Source: Colimorpha_A sp964630635 (GTDB lineage Bacteria > Bacillota > Clostridia > Oscillospirales > CAG-272). From it: DNA of 20,909 nucleotides. A program made the position numbers and the translations under genes. Under the pieces are notes generated by a model. That model searched no databases, was not told the DNA's origin, and saw only the letters and a program-made list of their open reading frames with translations. Below are positions 7,601-14,053 of the stretch, piece after piece (within the stretch, counting starts at the first letter, position 1; every line of letters starts with the position of its first letter). Location of the stretch: NCBI GenBank assembly GCA_964630635.1, contig CAZVVM010000026.1:1-20909 (forward strand), given 5' to 3'.

Positions 7601-8300
7601 CGCTGAAGTCACACTTCCCGGCTGTCTTACCGACGGAAGCATCGTCGGCAAGTGCAAGAGCTGTTCGGTAAAATCCGAAATCACCCTTGAAAAGCTCGGA
7701 CACTCTCTTGTTGAAAATGTCGGAGTTGCGAGCGACTGCGTAAATGACGGCGTAACTACTCACTATTCCTGCAATTACTGCCTCAAGCTGTTCAGCGATG
7801 ACAAGGCGATAACCGAGATAACGAAGGAATCTACCGTTATCCCGAAGGCGTCGAATAAACACATCGGTACAACGCTTACAGTACACAACGGCGACAGTCA
7901 CTTCACTGCCTGCGTCGGCTGTGCCGCTACTGTAAACGAAGCGGTTGCACACGACTACGGCGACGCTCTGACCGACGCAGAAGGAAACGAATATTATTCC
8001 TGCGCGTGCGGACATTCCGTTCCCGCAAGCGGACCTAAACAGCCCGAATTCCTCATTGGCGGTATCGAAGAGGAGTTTACTCCTCCGAGCAAAAACGGCG
8101 GCTTTAATTTAGGAAGCTTCTCGCTCGATTCTCTTAAAACGATACTTATCATTATGATCGTATTCGCAGTACTTCTTGTCGGCTCGATCATCGTAATATC
8201 GGTTATCCTTATTATAACACGTGACAGAAGCGGAAATCAGCTCCTTCCCGACGAGGTCGAAGCACAGAAACAGCTTTCTTCGTCATCCGAAAAGAAATAA
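4647..8300 (+). CDS. large secreted membrane-anchored protein with beta-helix-like and Cys-rich repeats
   Basis: The 1217-residue product has a signal peptide (cleavage near residue 35). Residues of about 40-300 hold recurring rungs such as TVSIDLNGHTVTI, ATLTINGGNF, NLTVNGGNF and NVVVNDGCF. They are spaced like coils of a pectate-lyase-type beta-helix. Several Ig-like or beta-sandwich segments follow (about 350-570, 650-970). Two Cys-rich regions (about 579-636 and 993-1122) carry CxxC pairs with nearby His, for example KTCVVCG, RKCSVCSH, GKCKSC, YSCNYC and TACVGC. Similar repeats occur in surface proteins of gut clostridia and may bind metal or form disulfides. One membrane helix lies at about 1161-1190, followed by a short charged cytoplasmic tail. 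No LPXTG and no enzyme active site are recognised. AAGGAG is 9 bases before the ATG. Adhesion or polysaccharide binding is a guess. Confidence 0.85.
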   Translation: MSVKFNKIAALIVAVVTLLSAVTLALPLHHSVSAAETATAIGDEAAFRAALEGDGGSYSLSSDINITITEYEEYRYTVVKTVSIDLNGHTVTIKNTANLADDTNDSTLIKIENGGKLTISDSSPNKIGTLAYTGGIHLYSEDEEYKDFEVVTGRHLIYLSAEATLTINGGNFVAGNTEKEWLHRAAGVIDKKFEYYTGFAENTVCGTVITAEGKSNLTVNGGNFEANGRKRQNIFPNRKGWNEERPASVCIRAEAKANVVVNDGCFVGTHGADVFSLDATSNSSIKAGKFETTPSVNERISDYMDFAAVNVSTYYGKLNLPTVFIPENSRNSLYQNGVSLEKTADAVDGAPVYLIPNTADFAYITSSLTSSSYTPGAKGTLSSGYTPYFTSGSTITYSWYAISIKGTVTHLTNSDSTTIDLSKLTSKGITLSVGSRYSFACVITETFGNYTLTTVSRTINLDTTNKNILAAVSLTPSSVDDDNHYYAGSAPTFEVASNANYQIDSVKWYERGSLTEMASPVTFEENSSYFVVFELSSKGNYIFTCDTRISFLPGGSSTSIAPSVDGKSATVSAWISTACSHKTTEYITNKYTHDKTCVVCGFIVSSANHTYSDWAEDGTAAETVPMSRKCSVCSHKETSAVFAPVENEKTPIYEVKVDFGTPTDTSKPSKPSIASTPDSSKVVIDSYTWKTTAGDDFSKFELGKKYVLTVVFKLADPENNVFSDSSVASSVHYSTSEISLNDDKTELTVKYTVSTSVSGDRQIYIPTLKIGELISKADISIYGSATVHWYKDGKKIGYCDFANDTETDHDYDPDDGIDFLTHKIEADSIYYVRINWEAHPGNQIDKSKVSITNAVPVSSSVIGGEFGFATAYFIPHNADKYIRSVRVSGIVEPAAGTSAKTSGASTDASCTVKSIAFSTGGSSATKFACGKEYTVKVTLAPKDGYTFALESASINGHGVTITESGDNVILTCTFKAIDHNIDNRNAEVTLPGCLTDGSIVGKCKSCSVKSEITLEKLGHSLVENVGVASDCVNDGVTTHYSCNYCLKLFSDDKAITEITKESTVIPKASNKHIGTTLTVHNGDSHFTACVGCAATVNEAVAHDYGDALTDAEGNEYYSCACGHSVPASGPKQPEFLIGGIEEEFTPPSKNGGFNLGSFSLDSLKTILIIMIVFAVLLVGSIIVISVILIITRDRSGNQLLPDEVEAQKQLSSSSEKK

Positions 8301-8303
8301 CGT

Positions 8304-8336
8304 AAAAAAGCTTGACCTGACGGTCAAGCTTTTTTT
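8304..8336. terminator. bidirectional intrinsic terminator overlapping the MATE stop codon
   Basis: Six A, a 9-bp stem (AGCTTGACC / GGTCAAGCT) with a TGAC loop, and a run of seven T lie between convergent genes. The TGA stop of the MATE gene (8324-8326) is inside the stem. Confidence 0.9.
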
Positions 8337-9715
8337 ATTTCAAGAGGATTCCATTTTCCTTTTTTATAATGTATAACGTATAGGACGAACACAAGAAGAT
8401 TATGAGCTATCATACAACCCCAAGCCGCTTCAAGTCCGCCCGAAAGAAAGGAAGTCACAATAAACGTACCGAGTATTCGAACGCCCCACATTCCGATTAC
8501 GTTGAATTTGAAGGGTGTAACGGTACGCCCGACGCCGAGAAGCATACCCTCAATTATTATTGATACGCCGTAGAACGGCTCTGACAGCGCAACCATACGA
8601 AGAACCGTGCCGCCGAGACGTATTACCTCGCTATCGTTTGAGAAAAAGCCCATAAGCATCGGTGCAAATGTGAAGAGAAGCGCGCCCGATGCGGCCATAA
8701 GCAGCAGTTCTATCTTTATTATCATCGACGTCATCTGCTTCATTTTTGCGTTGTCTTTTGCGCCGTATGCGTTGCCTGCAAGGGTTGCTACCGCCGTCTG
8801 CATTCCGTACCCTGGAATGTAGAATGCGGATTCTACGGTGTTTGCAAATGTATGCGCCGCTGTTGCCACCTCGCCGAGAGAATTTATCATTGAGGCGAAA
8901 CAGACGTAACCGAACGACGTGCAAAACCGTTGAAGCATATTAGGCAAAGCGACTTTAAGACACGGACGAAGCACCGACATATCGGGCTTTATACTCTCGC
9001 CGCGAGGTGAAAGCATAGGATGCAAAAACAGCGACACGGTGATAAGTATTCCGCCGACCGCAAACGCGATGGCGCTTGCCACCGCTGCGCCTATAACGCC
9101 CCAACCGAAGCCGAATACTTTCATTTCAGCGCCGAAGATATTGACTGTTCGGGTCTCATATATCATAAAGAAATTAAGAACTACGTTTACGATATTGACG
9201 AGCACCCCGACTCTCATCGGAGTTTTGGTGTCGCCCGACGCGCGAAGGGCAGTACCGAATATAACGCTTGCCGTTCTGAAAAGCATCGGCGTATACAGAA
9301 TGAAGAAGTACAAAGCGGCATCGTGTCTCAGATGCGGCTTAACGTTCATCAGCGCGGGGACAACGGGGCTTAACGCAAGCGGCAGGATCGTAAAGACCGT
9401 TCCTGCAACGAGGGTTATAAACACCGTCTGCGCCGACGCACGTTTCACGAGCGGTCTGTCCGACGCGCCTATTGCTTTCGCTATTATAGCAAGAAATCCA
9501 ACTCCAAGGGCTGAAATCGTGCTTCCGAGAAGCCAGTTTACAGTCGTTGTTGATCCGACTGCCGCCGCAGCGTCGGTGCCGAGCGAACCGACCATTGCAA
9601 GGTCAACGTATTGGACTGCGGTTTGCATTAGCTGCTCGAGCATGGTCGGCCAAGCAAGCGAAAATATAAGGGCAATCATTGCCCTTTTTGTTGTTGCTTT
9701 TTTAATATCAGTCAT
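8324..9715 (-). CDS. MATE family multidrug/toxin efflux transporter
   Basis: The 463-residue membrane protein has the MATE size and about 12 hydrophobic segments. The N-terminus shows the family's opening pattern (ALIFSLAWPTMLEQLMQTAVQYVDLAMVG, with Pro in helix 1 and Asp in helix 2). A second half repeats it from about residue 240 (CLKVALPNMLQRF). Internal family signs are the ALRASGDTKTP loop after helix 5 and the corresponding GMLLGVGRTVTP in the second half. Such proteins exchange Na+ or H+ for cationic drugs or metabolites. TGGAG lies 7 bases before the ATG, with a strong promoter upstream. It diverges from a kinase-fold gene. The substrate is unknown. Confidence 0.93.
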   Translation of the reverse strand: MTDIKKATTKRAMIALIFSLAWPTMLEQLMQTAVQYVDLAMVGSLGTDAAAAVGSTTTVNWLLGSTISALGVGFLAIIAKAIGASDRPLVKRASAQTVFITLVAGTVFTILPLALSPVVPALMNVKPHLRHDAALYFFILYTPMLFRTASVIFGTALRASGDTKTPMRVGVLVNIVNVVLNFFMIYETRTVNIFGAEMKVFGFGWGVIGAAVASAIAFAVGGILITVSLFLHPMLSPRGESIKPDMSVLRPCLKVALPNMLQRFCTSFGYVCFASMINSLGEVATAAHTFANTVESAFYIPGYGMQTAVATLAGNAYGAKDNAKMKQMTSMIIKIELLLMAASGALLFTFAPMLMGFFSNDSEVIRLGGTVLRMVALSEPFYGVSIIIEGMLLGVGRTVTPFKFNVIGMWGVRILGTFIVTSFLSGGLEAAWGCMIAHNLLVFVLYVIHYKKGKWNPLEIKKA

Positions 9716-9742
9716 ATTTACTCCAAAAACTTATCTTACGAT

Positions 9743-9771
9743 ATATTATCATTTCGGCATAATTTTGTCAA
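9743..9771 (-). promoter_or_regulatory. strong sigma-A promoter of the MATE gene
   Basis: On the minus strand TTGACA (9771-9766), a 17-base spacer, and TAATAT (9748-9743) preceded by TGA are close to consensus with an extended -10. The leader before the ATG at 9715 is only about 20 bases. Confidence 0.85.
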
Positions 9772-9784
9772 GGATTCTTTTCTC

Positions 9785-9813
9785 TTGACTGTAAATAACT
9801 AATATGTTATAAT
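9785..9813 (+). promoter_or_regulatory. strong sigma-A promoter of the kinase-like gene
   Basis: TTGACT (9785-9790), a 17-base spacer, and TATAAT (9808-9813) preceded by TGT form a near-consensus extended -10 promoter. Its -35 is only 13 bases from the -35 of the divergent MATE promoter. Confidence 0.88.
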
Positions 9814-9869
9814 ATTCACGTATTATTCAGTAATAATTGCTTGCGTGCAGTAGAGAAAGCGAGAAATAT

Positions 9870-10748
9870 ATGCCCGATGGTGTTTGCGTTTCGGTAGATA
9901 AATTATTATCAATACTGAATCATATGAATATACGTTGCACACGAGATGACATAGAGGCATTTAAACGCGAAGAGGACGGCGAAGAATACTGTGGCGTTTG
10001 GAAGGTCAACGTCGGTGATCAAAGCTACGTTCTCAAAAAAGCGAAAGGATATGAGTCGGAGATATACTCATCTTTTTTCAGCGACGGAGCTTGCAGCGTT
10101 CCGCGCCTCGTCGCAACAGCTTTTACCGACAACTCGACGTATATTCTTACCGAATATATCGACGGGTATAATATGTGTCATTGCGACCGTGTTTCCCTTG
10201 TCAAGGTTCTTGATTCATTGATCTGTTTGCAAGACAGATTTTGGAATGATACCGAAAGAGCCGATACAGCTTTTTCATTCAAGAAAAGTCTTGAACACAG
10301 AACGAAGCGTATTGATTATCTTAACGATAACGAGCTTGAGAAGGCATATTCGGAATTTCTCAACACATATCAGCTCTTACCGCGAACGCTATGCCACGAC
10401 GATCTTTTGCCGTTCAACGTGTTGGTTTCGGACCGCAAGGCGGTATTGATCGACTGGGAGACTGCCGGCATTTTGCCGTACCCAGTATCGATTGCAAGAT
10501 TGATTGCACACTGTGAAGACTCCGATGATGCATTCTTCTATATGAGGGATGACGATAAGCAGTTTGCGATTGATTATTATTACGATAGTCTTATAAGATC
10601 AAAGGGGATCGATTACGACGATTATATCCATGCCCTTAACCTGTTCATTTTTTACGAATACTGCGAATGGATCATGCTTGGCGTAAAGTATGACGATGCA
10701 GATATGAACAGATACCAAAAGTATTTAATAAGGCAAAAAGATTATTAA
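9870..10748 (+). CDS. aminoglycoside phosphotransferase / choline-kinase fold protein
   Basis: The 292-residue protein has the APH fold. The N-lobe nucleotide-binding part has VLKKAKGYESEIYSSF, with a likely ATP-binding Lys and Glu. A hinge follows (YILTEYIDG). The catalytic loop is HDDLLPFN (His176, catalytic Asp178, Asn183), and the metal-binding IDWE has Asp195. Family members phosphorylate hydroxyls of small molecules such as aminoglycosides, choline, homoserine or methylthioribose. Nothing here tells which. Start choice is uncertain: a TTG at 9837 would add 11 residues but has no ribosome binding site, while ATG 9870 has a weak GAGAA. The pyrophosphatase gene follows after 28 bases, so the two are likely co-transcribed. 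A resistance role is possible because of the divergent MATE gene but not shown. Confidence 0.78.
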   Translation: MPDGVCVSVDKLLSILNHMNIRCTRDDIEAFKREEDGEEYCGVWKVNVGDQSYVLKKAKGYESEIYSSFFSDGACSVPRLVATAFTDNSTYILTEYIDGYNMCHCDRVSLVKVLDSLICLQDRFWNDTERADTAFSFKKSLEHRTKRIDYLNDNELEKAYSEFLNTYQLLPRTLCHDDLLPFNVLVSDRKAVLIDWETAGILPYPVSIARLIAHCEDSDDAFFYMRDDDKQFAIDYYYDSLIRSKGIDYDDYIHALNLFIFYEYCEWIMLGVKYDDADMNRYQKYLIRQKDY

Positions 10749-10763
10749 ATTCCATATACGAAT

Positions 10764-10769
10764 GAGGAG
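10764..10769 (+). promoter_or_regulatory. ribosome binding site fixing the pyrophosphatase start
   Basis: GAGGAG stands 7 bases before ATG 10777. An in-frame ATG at 10762 overlaps this site and lacks its own, so 10777 is the better start. Confidence 0.8.
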
Positions 10770-10776
10770 ACACATT

Positions 10777-11307
10777 ATGAACATTTGGCACGACATAAAT
10801 CCCAAATTTATCACCAAGGACAATTTCACCGCCGTGATCGAAATTCCTAAGGGCGGCAAAAACAAATACGAGCTCGACAAGGAGACGGGTCTACTTCGTC
10901 TTGACCGAGTTCTTTATACCTCGACACACTATCCTGCGAGCTACGGCTTTATTCCTCGCACCTTCGCAGATGACGACGACCCGCTTGACGTTCTCGTAAT
11001 TTGCGCAGAACCGATCAATCCGATGACGCTCGTTCAGGTCTATCCCATAGGTGTTATGCGAATGCTTGACGGCGGTAAGAACGACGATAAGATCATAGCA
11101 ATTCCCTTCTCCGACCCGAACTACAATACGATAAAGGATATTTCCGAGCTGCCGCATCACATATTTGAGGAAATGGTGCATTTCTTCAAGGTATATAAGC
11201 AGCTCGAAAACAAGGAAACTGCCGTGCGCGACCTCTTCGGTTACGCCGAGGCGCTCGATATTATTCAAGCATCTATTGACAGATACGAAAGATATTACGC
11301 GCACTGA
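10777..11307 (+). CDS. ppa: inorganic pyrophosphatase, family I (soluble)
   Basis: The 176-residue enzyme hydrolyses pyrophosphate to two phosphates in the cytosol and so pulls nucleotide, tRNA-charging and polymer synthesis reactions forward. The family I signature is clear. IEIPKGGKNKYELDK near the N-terminus supplies active-site Lys and Glu, YPASYGFIPRTFADDD leads to the metal-binding DDDDPLD at residues 65-71, and later DGGKNDDKIIAIP supplies more acidic ligands. Length matches bacterial hexameric PPases. It has no promoter of its own that I can see and lies 28 bases after the kinase-like gene, which points to an operon. The transcript ends at the hairpin that follows. Confidence 0.95.
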   Translation: MNIWHDINPKFITKDNFTAVIEIPKGGKNKYELDKETGLLRLDRVLYTSTHYPASYGFIPRTFADDDDPLDVLVICAEPINPMTLVQVYPIGVMRMLDGGKNDDKIIAIPFSDPNYNTIKDISELPHHIFEEMVHFFKVYKQLENKETAVRDLFGYAEALDIIQASIDRYERYYAH

Positions 11308-11315
11308 TTTGTGTC

Positions 11316-11351
11316 AAAAAAGGTGTTATCCGTTTGGATAACACCTTTTTT
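11316..11351. terminator. bidirectional intrinsic terminator
   Basis: Six A, a 10-bp stem (GGTGTTATCC / GGATAACACC) with a GTTT loop, and six to seven T separate the convergent ppa and penicillin-binding protein genes. Confidence 0.9.
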
Positions 11352-11358
11352 ATTTGGT

Positions 11359-13965
11359 TTAAGATGCCAAGTCGTTAAGAATATCTCGGACATCCGACTC
11401 GGTCGTGGGCAGCTGCTCGTCCTGCGTTACGTCAGCCGTACCGTTTTCCGGATTAAGAATATGCCACATACAAGCGAGGTTATATCGGCTCGAATCTCGA
11501 TGTGTACCCGTGTAGAAACCGGTCGGCAGAAGATTCTGATAATAACACGTTGTGTAGTTAATTCCGACAAAGGAGTAATCATCAGGAAGTATCTGTCCCG
11601 TGTATTCAGCGTCGTCAACGTAAATATTGTACGGGAACTGGCGCAAAACGTTAAGCAGACCTACCTGAACTGCATTTTCCTTCGGGCAATAAGGCGTCAG
11701 CATACCGTTCGTTTTTTCGTCGCGGTCAGCAAGGAAATGAACGTCGCAGTACTCGGTCGGCTCGGTACCTCTCACAAAGTAACCGATCTCGGCACGGCTT
11801 CCGCGCGGATCCTTCTTACAGGCATCTGTAAGAAGCTTGCCGGAGTCCTTGCAGTAAGTCGCTGTTGTAACGCTTCTCGGAACAGTGAAGGTCTTAAGCT
11901 TTTCACCGCCGTTTTCCGCTTCCGCGATCTTATCAGCAACAAGCTCGCCCATTATCATATTCCACATCGTTTCGGGAACTCCACTGAATTTCTCAAGCGA
12001 ACGAGGCATCGAATATCCGAACCAGATGCCGCATACGTAATAGGGGGTATATCCTACGAACCACTGATCCTTTTGCGAGCTGGTCGTACCGGTCTTACCC
12101 GCACAGTCGATCTTACTTCTTAAAGTAACCTCGGTCGCGGTACCGGAGTCGACAACTTCCTCAAGCATCTTCGTCATAATGGCGGCATTTTCTGCGCTCA
12201 TTACGATCTCGCTCTTTCTCGTATTATCAACTATCACGTTTCCGTTAGCGTCAAGTATCTGAAGAACTATTCTTTCCTCGTTAAAGATACCGCCGTTAGC
12301 GAATATCTGATACGCCGCTGTCATCTCCTTGACCGTTACACCGTAGGTAAATTCACCCATCGCAAGCGGAGCGTAAGAAATATCGGAGTAAATTACCCCG
12401 GCAGAATTGACTCTTCTTGCAACGAGCGTCGACAAACCGAGCTTTTCAGTCAGATAGTCAAAGGAGTTCTGAAGTCCAAGGGCTTCAAGAGCTCGCCAGG
12501 AAATCGTGTTTTTAGAAACTCTGACCGCCTCGTGAACGGTCAGCAGACCCGCATATCGGTTAGGCGTATTGTGCGGATACCCGGTCGTTCTCGAATAACT
12601 AATGGCACCTGTCTCGGGATTTACGACTTGATTACCGAAGTTTATCGGAACGTCGTCAAACACGGATCCATAGGTCAGAACTCCGAATTCAAGTCCGGGA
12701 CCATAAACCGAAAGCGGCTTTATAGCAGATCCTGACGGACGTCTTGTTTGAGTTGCATAGTTCAGACCGAGGTTAAGGTTCTTCTGTCCGCGGTCGCCGA
12801 CGAGTCCGAGAACGTTACCCGTCTCGGGGTCGATTACTACCGCCGAGGATTTCGGCTGTATCGGCGACTCGTCATACCGAGGCCAATACGAATCGTTTTC
12901 ATAATACTTTTCAAGGACCGACTGAACCTTCGGATCTTGCGCGGTAACTATATTAAATCCGCTTGTCAGAAGGATCTTCGAAGCATAACTCTCGGTATAA
13001 CCGAACTTATCCATCAAAAGCTGAATCGCTTCCTGTTGAGCCGCATCGGTGTACCAAGACTTTATCGAAATACCAATATCGGAATCGGTCTCGGGAGGAT
13101 TAAGCACAAGCTCCTGCTTATATGCGGCTGTATATTCCTCCTGCGTAATTCTTCCCTGCTCGTACATCAGCTTTATGACCTGATTACGGCGCATAGCGTT
13201 ATTCTCGGGGTGGATTATCGGGTCCCATTTGGACGGGTTCTGCGTAATTGCCGCAATTGCCGCCGCCTCGATCAGCGTAAGCTCCGACGGCTCCTTTCCA
13301 AAATAGGCGTAGGATGCCGCTCCGACTCCGTAGCAAGACTGCGACAGATAGATATTGTTAAGATACATTTCAAGTATCTCCGTCTTATCGTATCGCTTTT
13401 CAAGGTTAAGGGCACGGAATATCTCCTGTGCCTTACGCTGAATGGTTACGTCGTCGTTACCCGTTATATTTTTGATAAGCTGCTGTGTTATCGTCGAGCC
13501 GCCCTGCGAACCTCCGCCAAGGAAGTAGTCAAGTGTGACCTTTATAGTTCTGATCCAGTCGACTCCGTCGTGGCTTTCAAAACGCTTGTCCTCGATAGCA
13601 ATAAACGCCTGCGGCAAATAGTCGCCCATATCAGAATAGGAGACCCACATACGGTTTTCCGTCGCGCTCAAACGCTCCGATTCAATCTCAACTATATTTC
13701 CGTCTGCGTCAACGTAGCTTATAGAAGTCGTAAGACTGCGTTCCTGCGCCATTATTGCGAAATCGTCAACGCTCGTATCGAGATGGTTCTTGACGTATAA
13801 TAGGAACGCGCCGCCGACTATAACTCCGGTTATAACGCCGATCAATCCGATTGTAATAAGGATGCTGAACGCCCAACCGAGGCCCTTCAAAAGCGCCTTG
13901 CCGAGCACACCTACGCTTTTGGCAAACTCGTCGTTCCAATTTATCTTCTTTTTATTTTTGTTCAT
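11359..13965 (-). CDS. class A penicillin-binding protein (bifunctional transglycosylase/transpeptidase)
   Basis: This 868-residue enzyme polymerises lipid II glycan chains and cross-links peptides outside the membrane. After a short basic cytoplasmic tail there is one membrane helix (about 31-58). The GT51 domain carries AIEDKRFESHDGVD (catalytic Glu125) and GGSTITQQLIKN. The transpeptidase domain has the SxxK nucleophile motif SAIK (Ser413, Lys416), the SxN motif SKN (484-486) and KTG (624-626, GKTGTTSSQKDQWFVGYTP). The C-terminal 150 residues include several Cys and no clear domain. The closest Shine-Dalgarno (AAAGG, 13981-13985) is 15 bases from the ATG, rather far. A TATAAT-like -10 lies at 14033-14038 on the minus strand without a good -35. 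It follows dnaE by 88 bases. Confidence 0.94.
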   Translation of the reverse strand: MNKNKKKINWNDEFAKSVGVLGKALLKGLGWAFSILITIGLIGVITGVIVGGAFLLYVKNHLDTSVDDFAIMAQERSLTTSISYVDADGNIVEIESERLSATENRMWVSYSDMGDYLPQAFIAIEDKRFESHDGVDWIRTIKVTLDYFLGGGSQGGSTITQQLIKNITGNDDVTIQRKAQEIFRALNLEKRYDKTEILEMYLNNIYLSQSCYGVGAASYAYFGKEPSELTLIEAAAIAAITQNPSKWDPIIHPENNAMRRNQVIKLMYEQGRITQEEYTAAYKQELVLNPPETDSDIGISIKSWYTDAAQQEAIQLLMDKFGYTESYASKILLTSGFNIVTAQDPKVQSVLEKYYENDSYWPRYDESPIQPKSSAVVIDPETGNVLGLVGDRGQKNLNLGLNYATQTRRPSGSAIKPLSVYGPGLEFGVLTYGSVFDDVPINFGNQVVNPETGAISYSRTTGYPHNTPNRYAGLLTVHEAVRVSKNTISWRALEALGLQNSFDYLTEKLGLSTLVARRVNSAGVIYSDISYAPLAMGEFTYGVTVKEMTAAYQIFANGGIFNEERIVLQILDANGNVIVDNTRKSEIVMSAENAAIMTKMLEEVVDSGTATEVTLRSKIDCAGKTGTTSSQKDQWFVGYTPYYVCGIWFGYSMPRSLEKFSGVPETMWNMIMGELVADKIAEAENGGEKLKTFTVPRSVTTATYCKDSGKLLTDACKKDPRGSRAEIGYFVRGTEPTEYCDVHFLADRDEKTNGMLTPYCPKENAVQVGLLNVLRQFPYNIYVDDAEYTGQILPDDYSFVGINYTTCYYQNLLPTGFYTGTHRDSSRYNLACMWHILNPENGTADVTQDEQLPTTESDVRDILNDLAS

Positions 13966-14053
13966 AGTATGAAGCTTTTTCCTTTCAAAACTACTACTTT
14001 AATATTAAACCCAACATTTGAACACAATGTGAATTATAGAAAAATTCATAAAG

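Noticed and set aside
7185..8015. 276-codon minus-strand frame inside the large surface protein gene
   Set aside because: No ribosome binding site or recognisable domain, and the plus strand has a coherent secreted protein with promoter and signal peptide.
9039..9788. 249-codon plus-strand frame opposite the MATE gene
   Set aside because: It is antisense to a clear MATE protein and runs through both divergent promoters.
9837..9869. TTG start extending the kinase-like protein by 11 residues
   Set aside because: No Shine-Dalgarno precedes it and it lies only about 17 bases after the predicted transcription start; ATG 9870 is preferred, though not certain.
11311..12123. 270-codon plus-strand frame after ppa
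   Set aside because: It begins inside the region of the bidirectional terminator and is antisense to the PBP C-terminus.
12748..13800. 350-codon open frame on the plus strand opposite the penicillin-binding protein
   Set aside because: The minus-strand frame carries a full class A PBP with all motifs. The plus-strand product is Arg/Leu-rich and matches no family I know, so it is a codon-use shadow.
13986..14053. possible terminator after dnaE
   Set aside because: Only a 5-bp stem (ACATT/AATGT) without a T tract is present, so readthrough into the PBP gene is possible.
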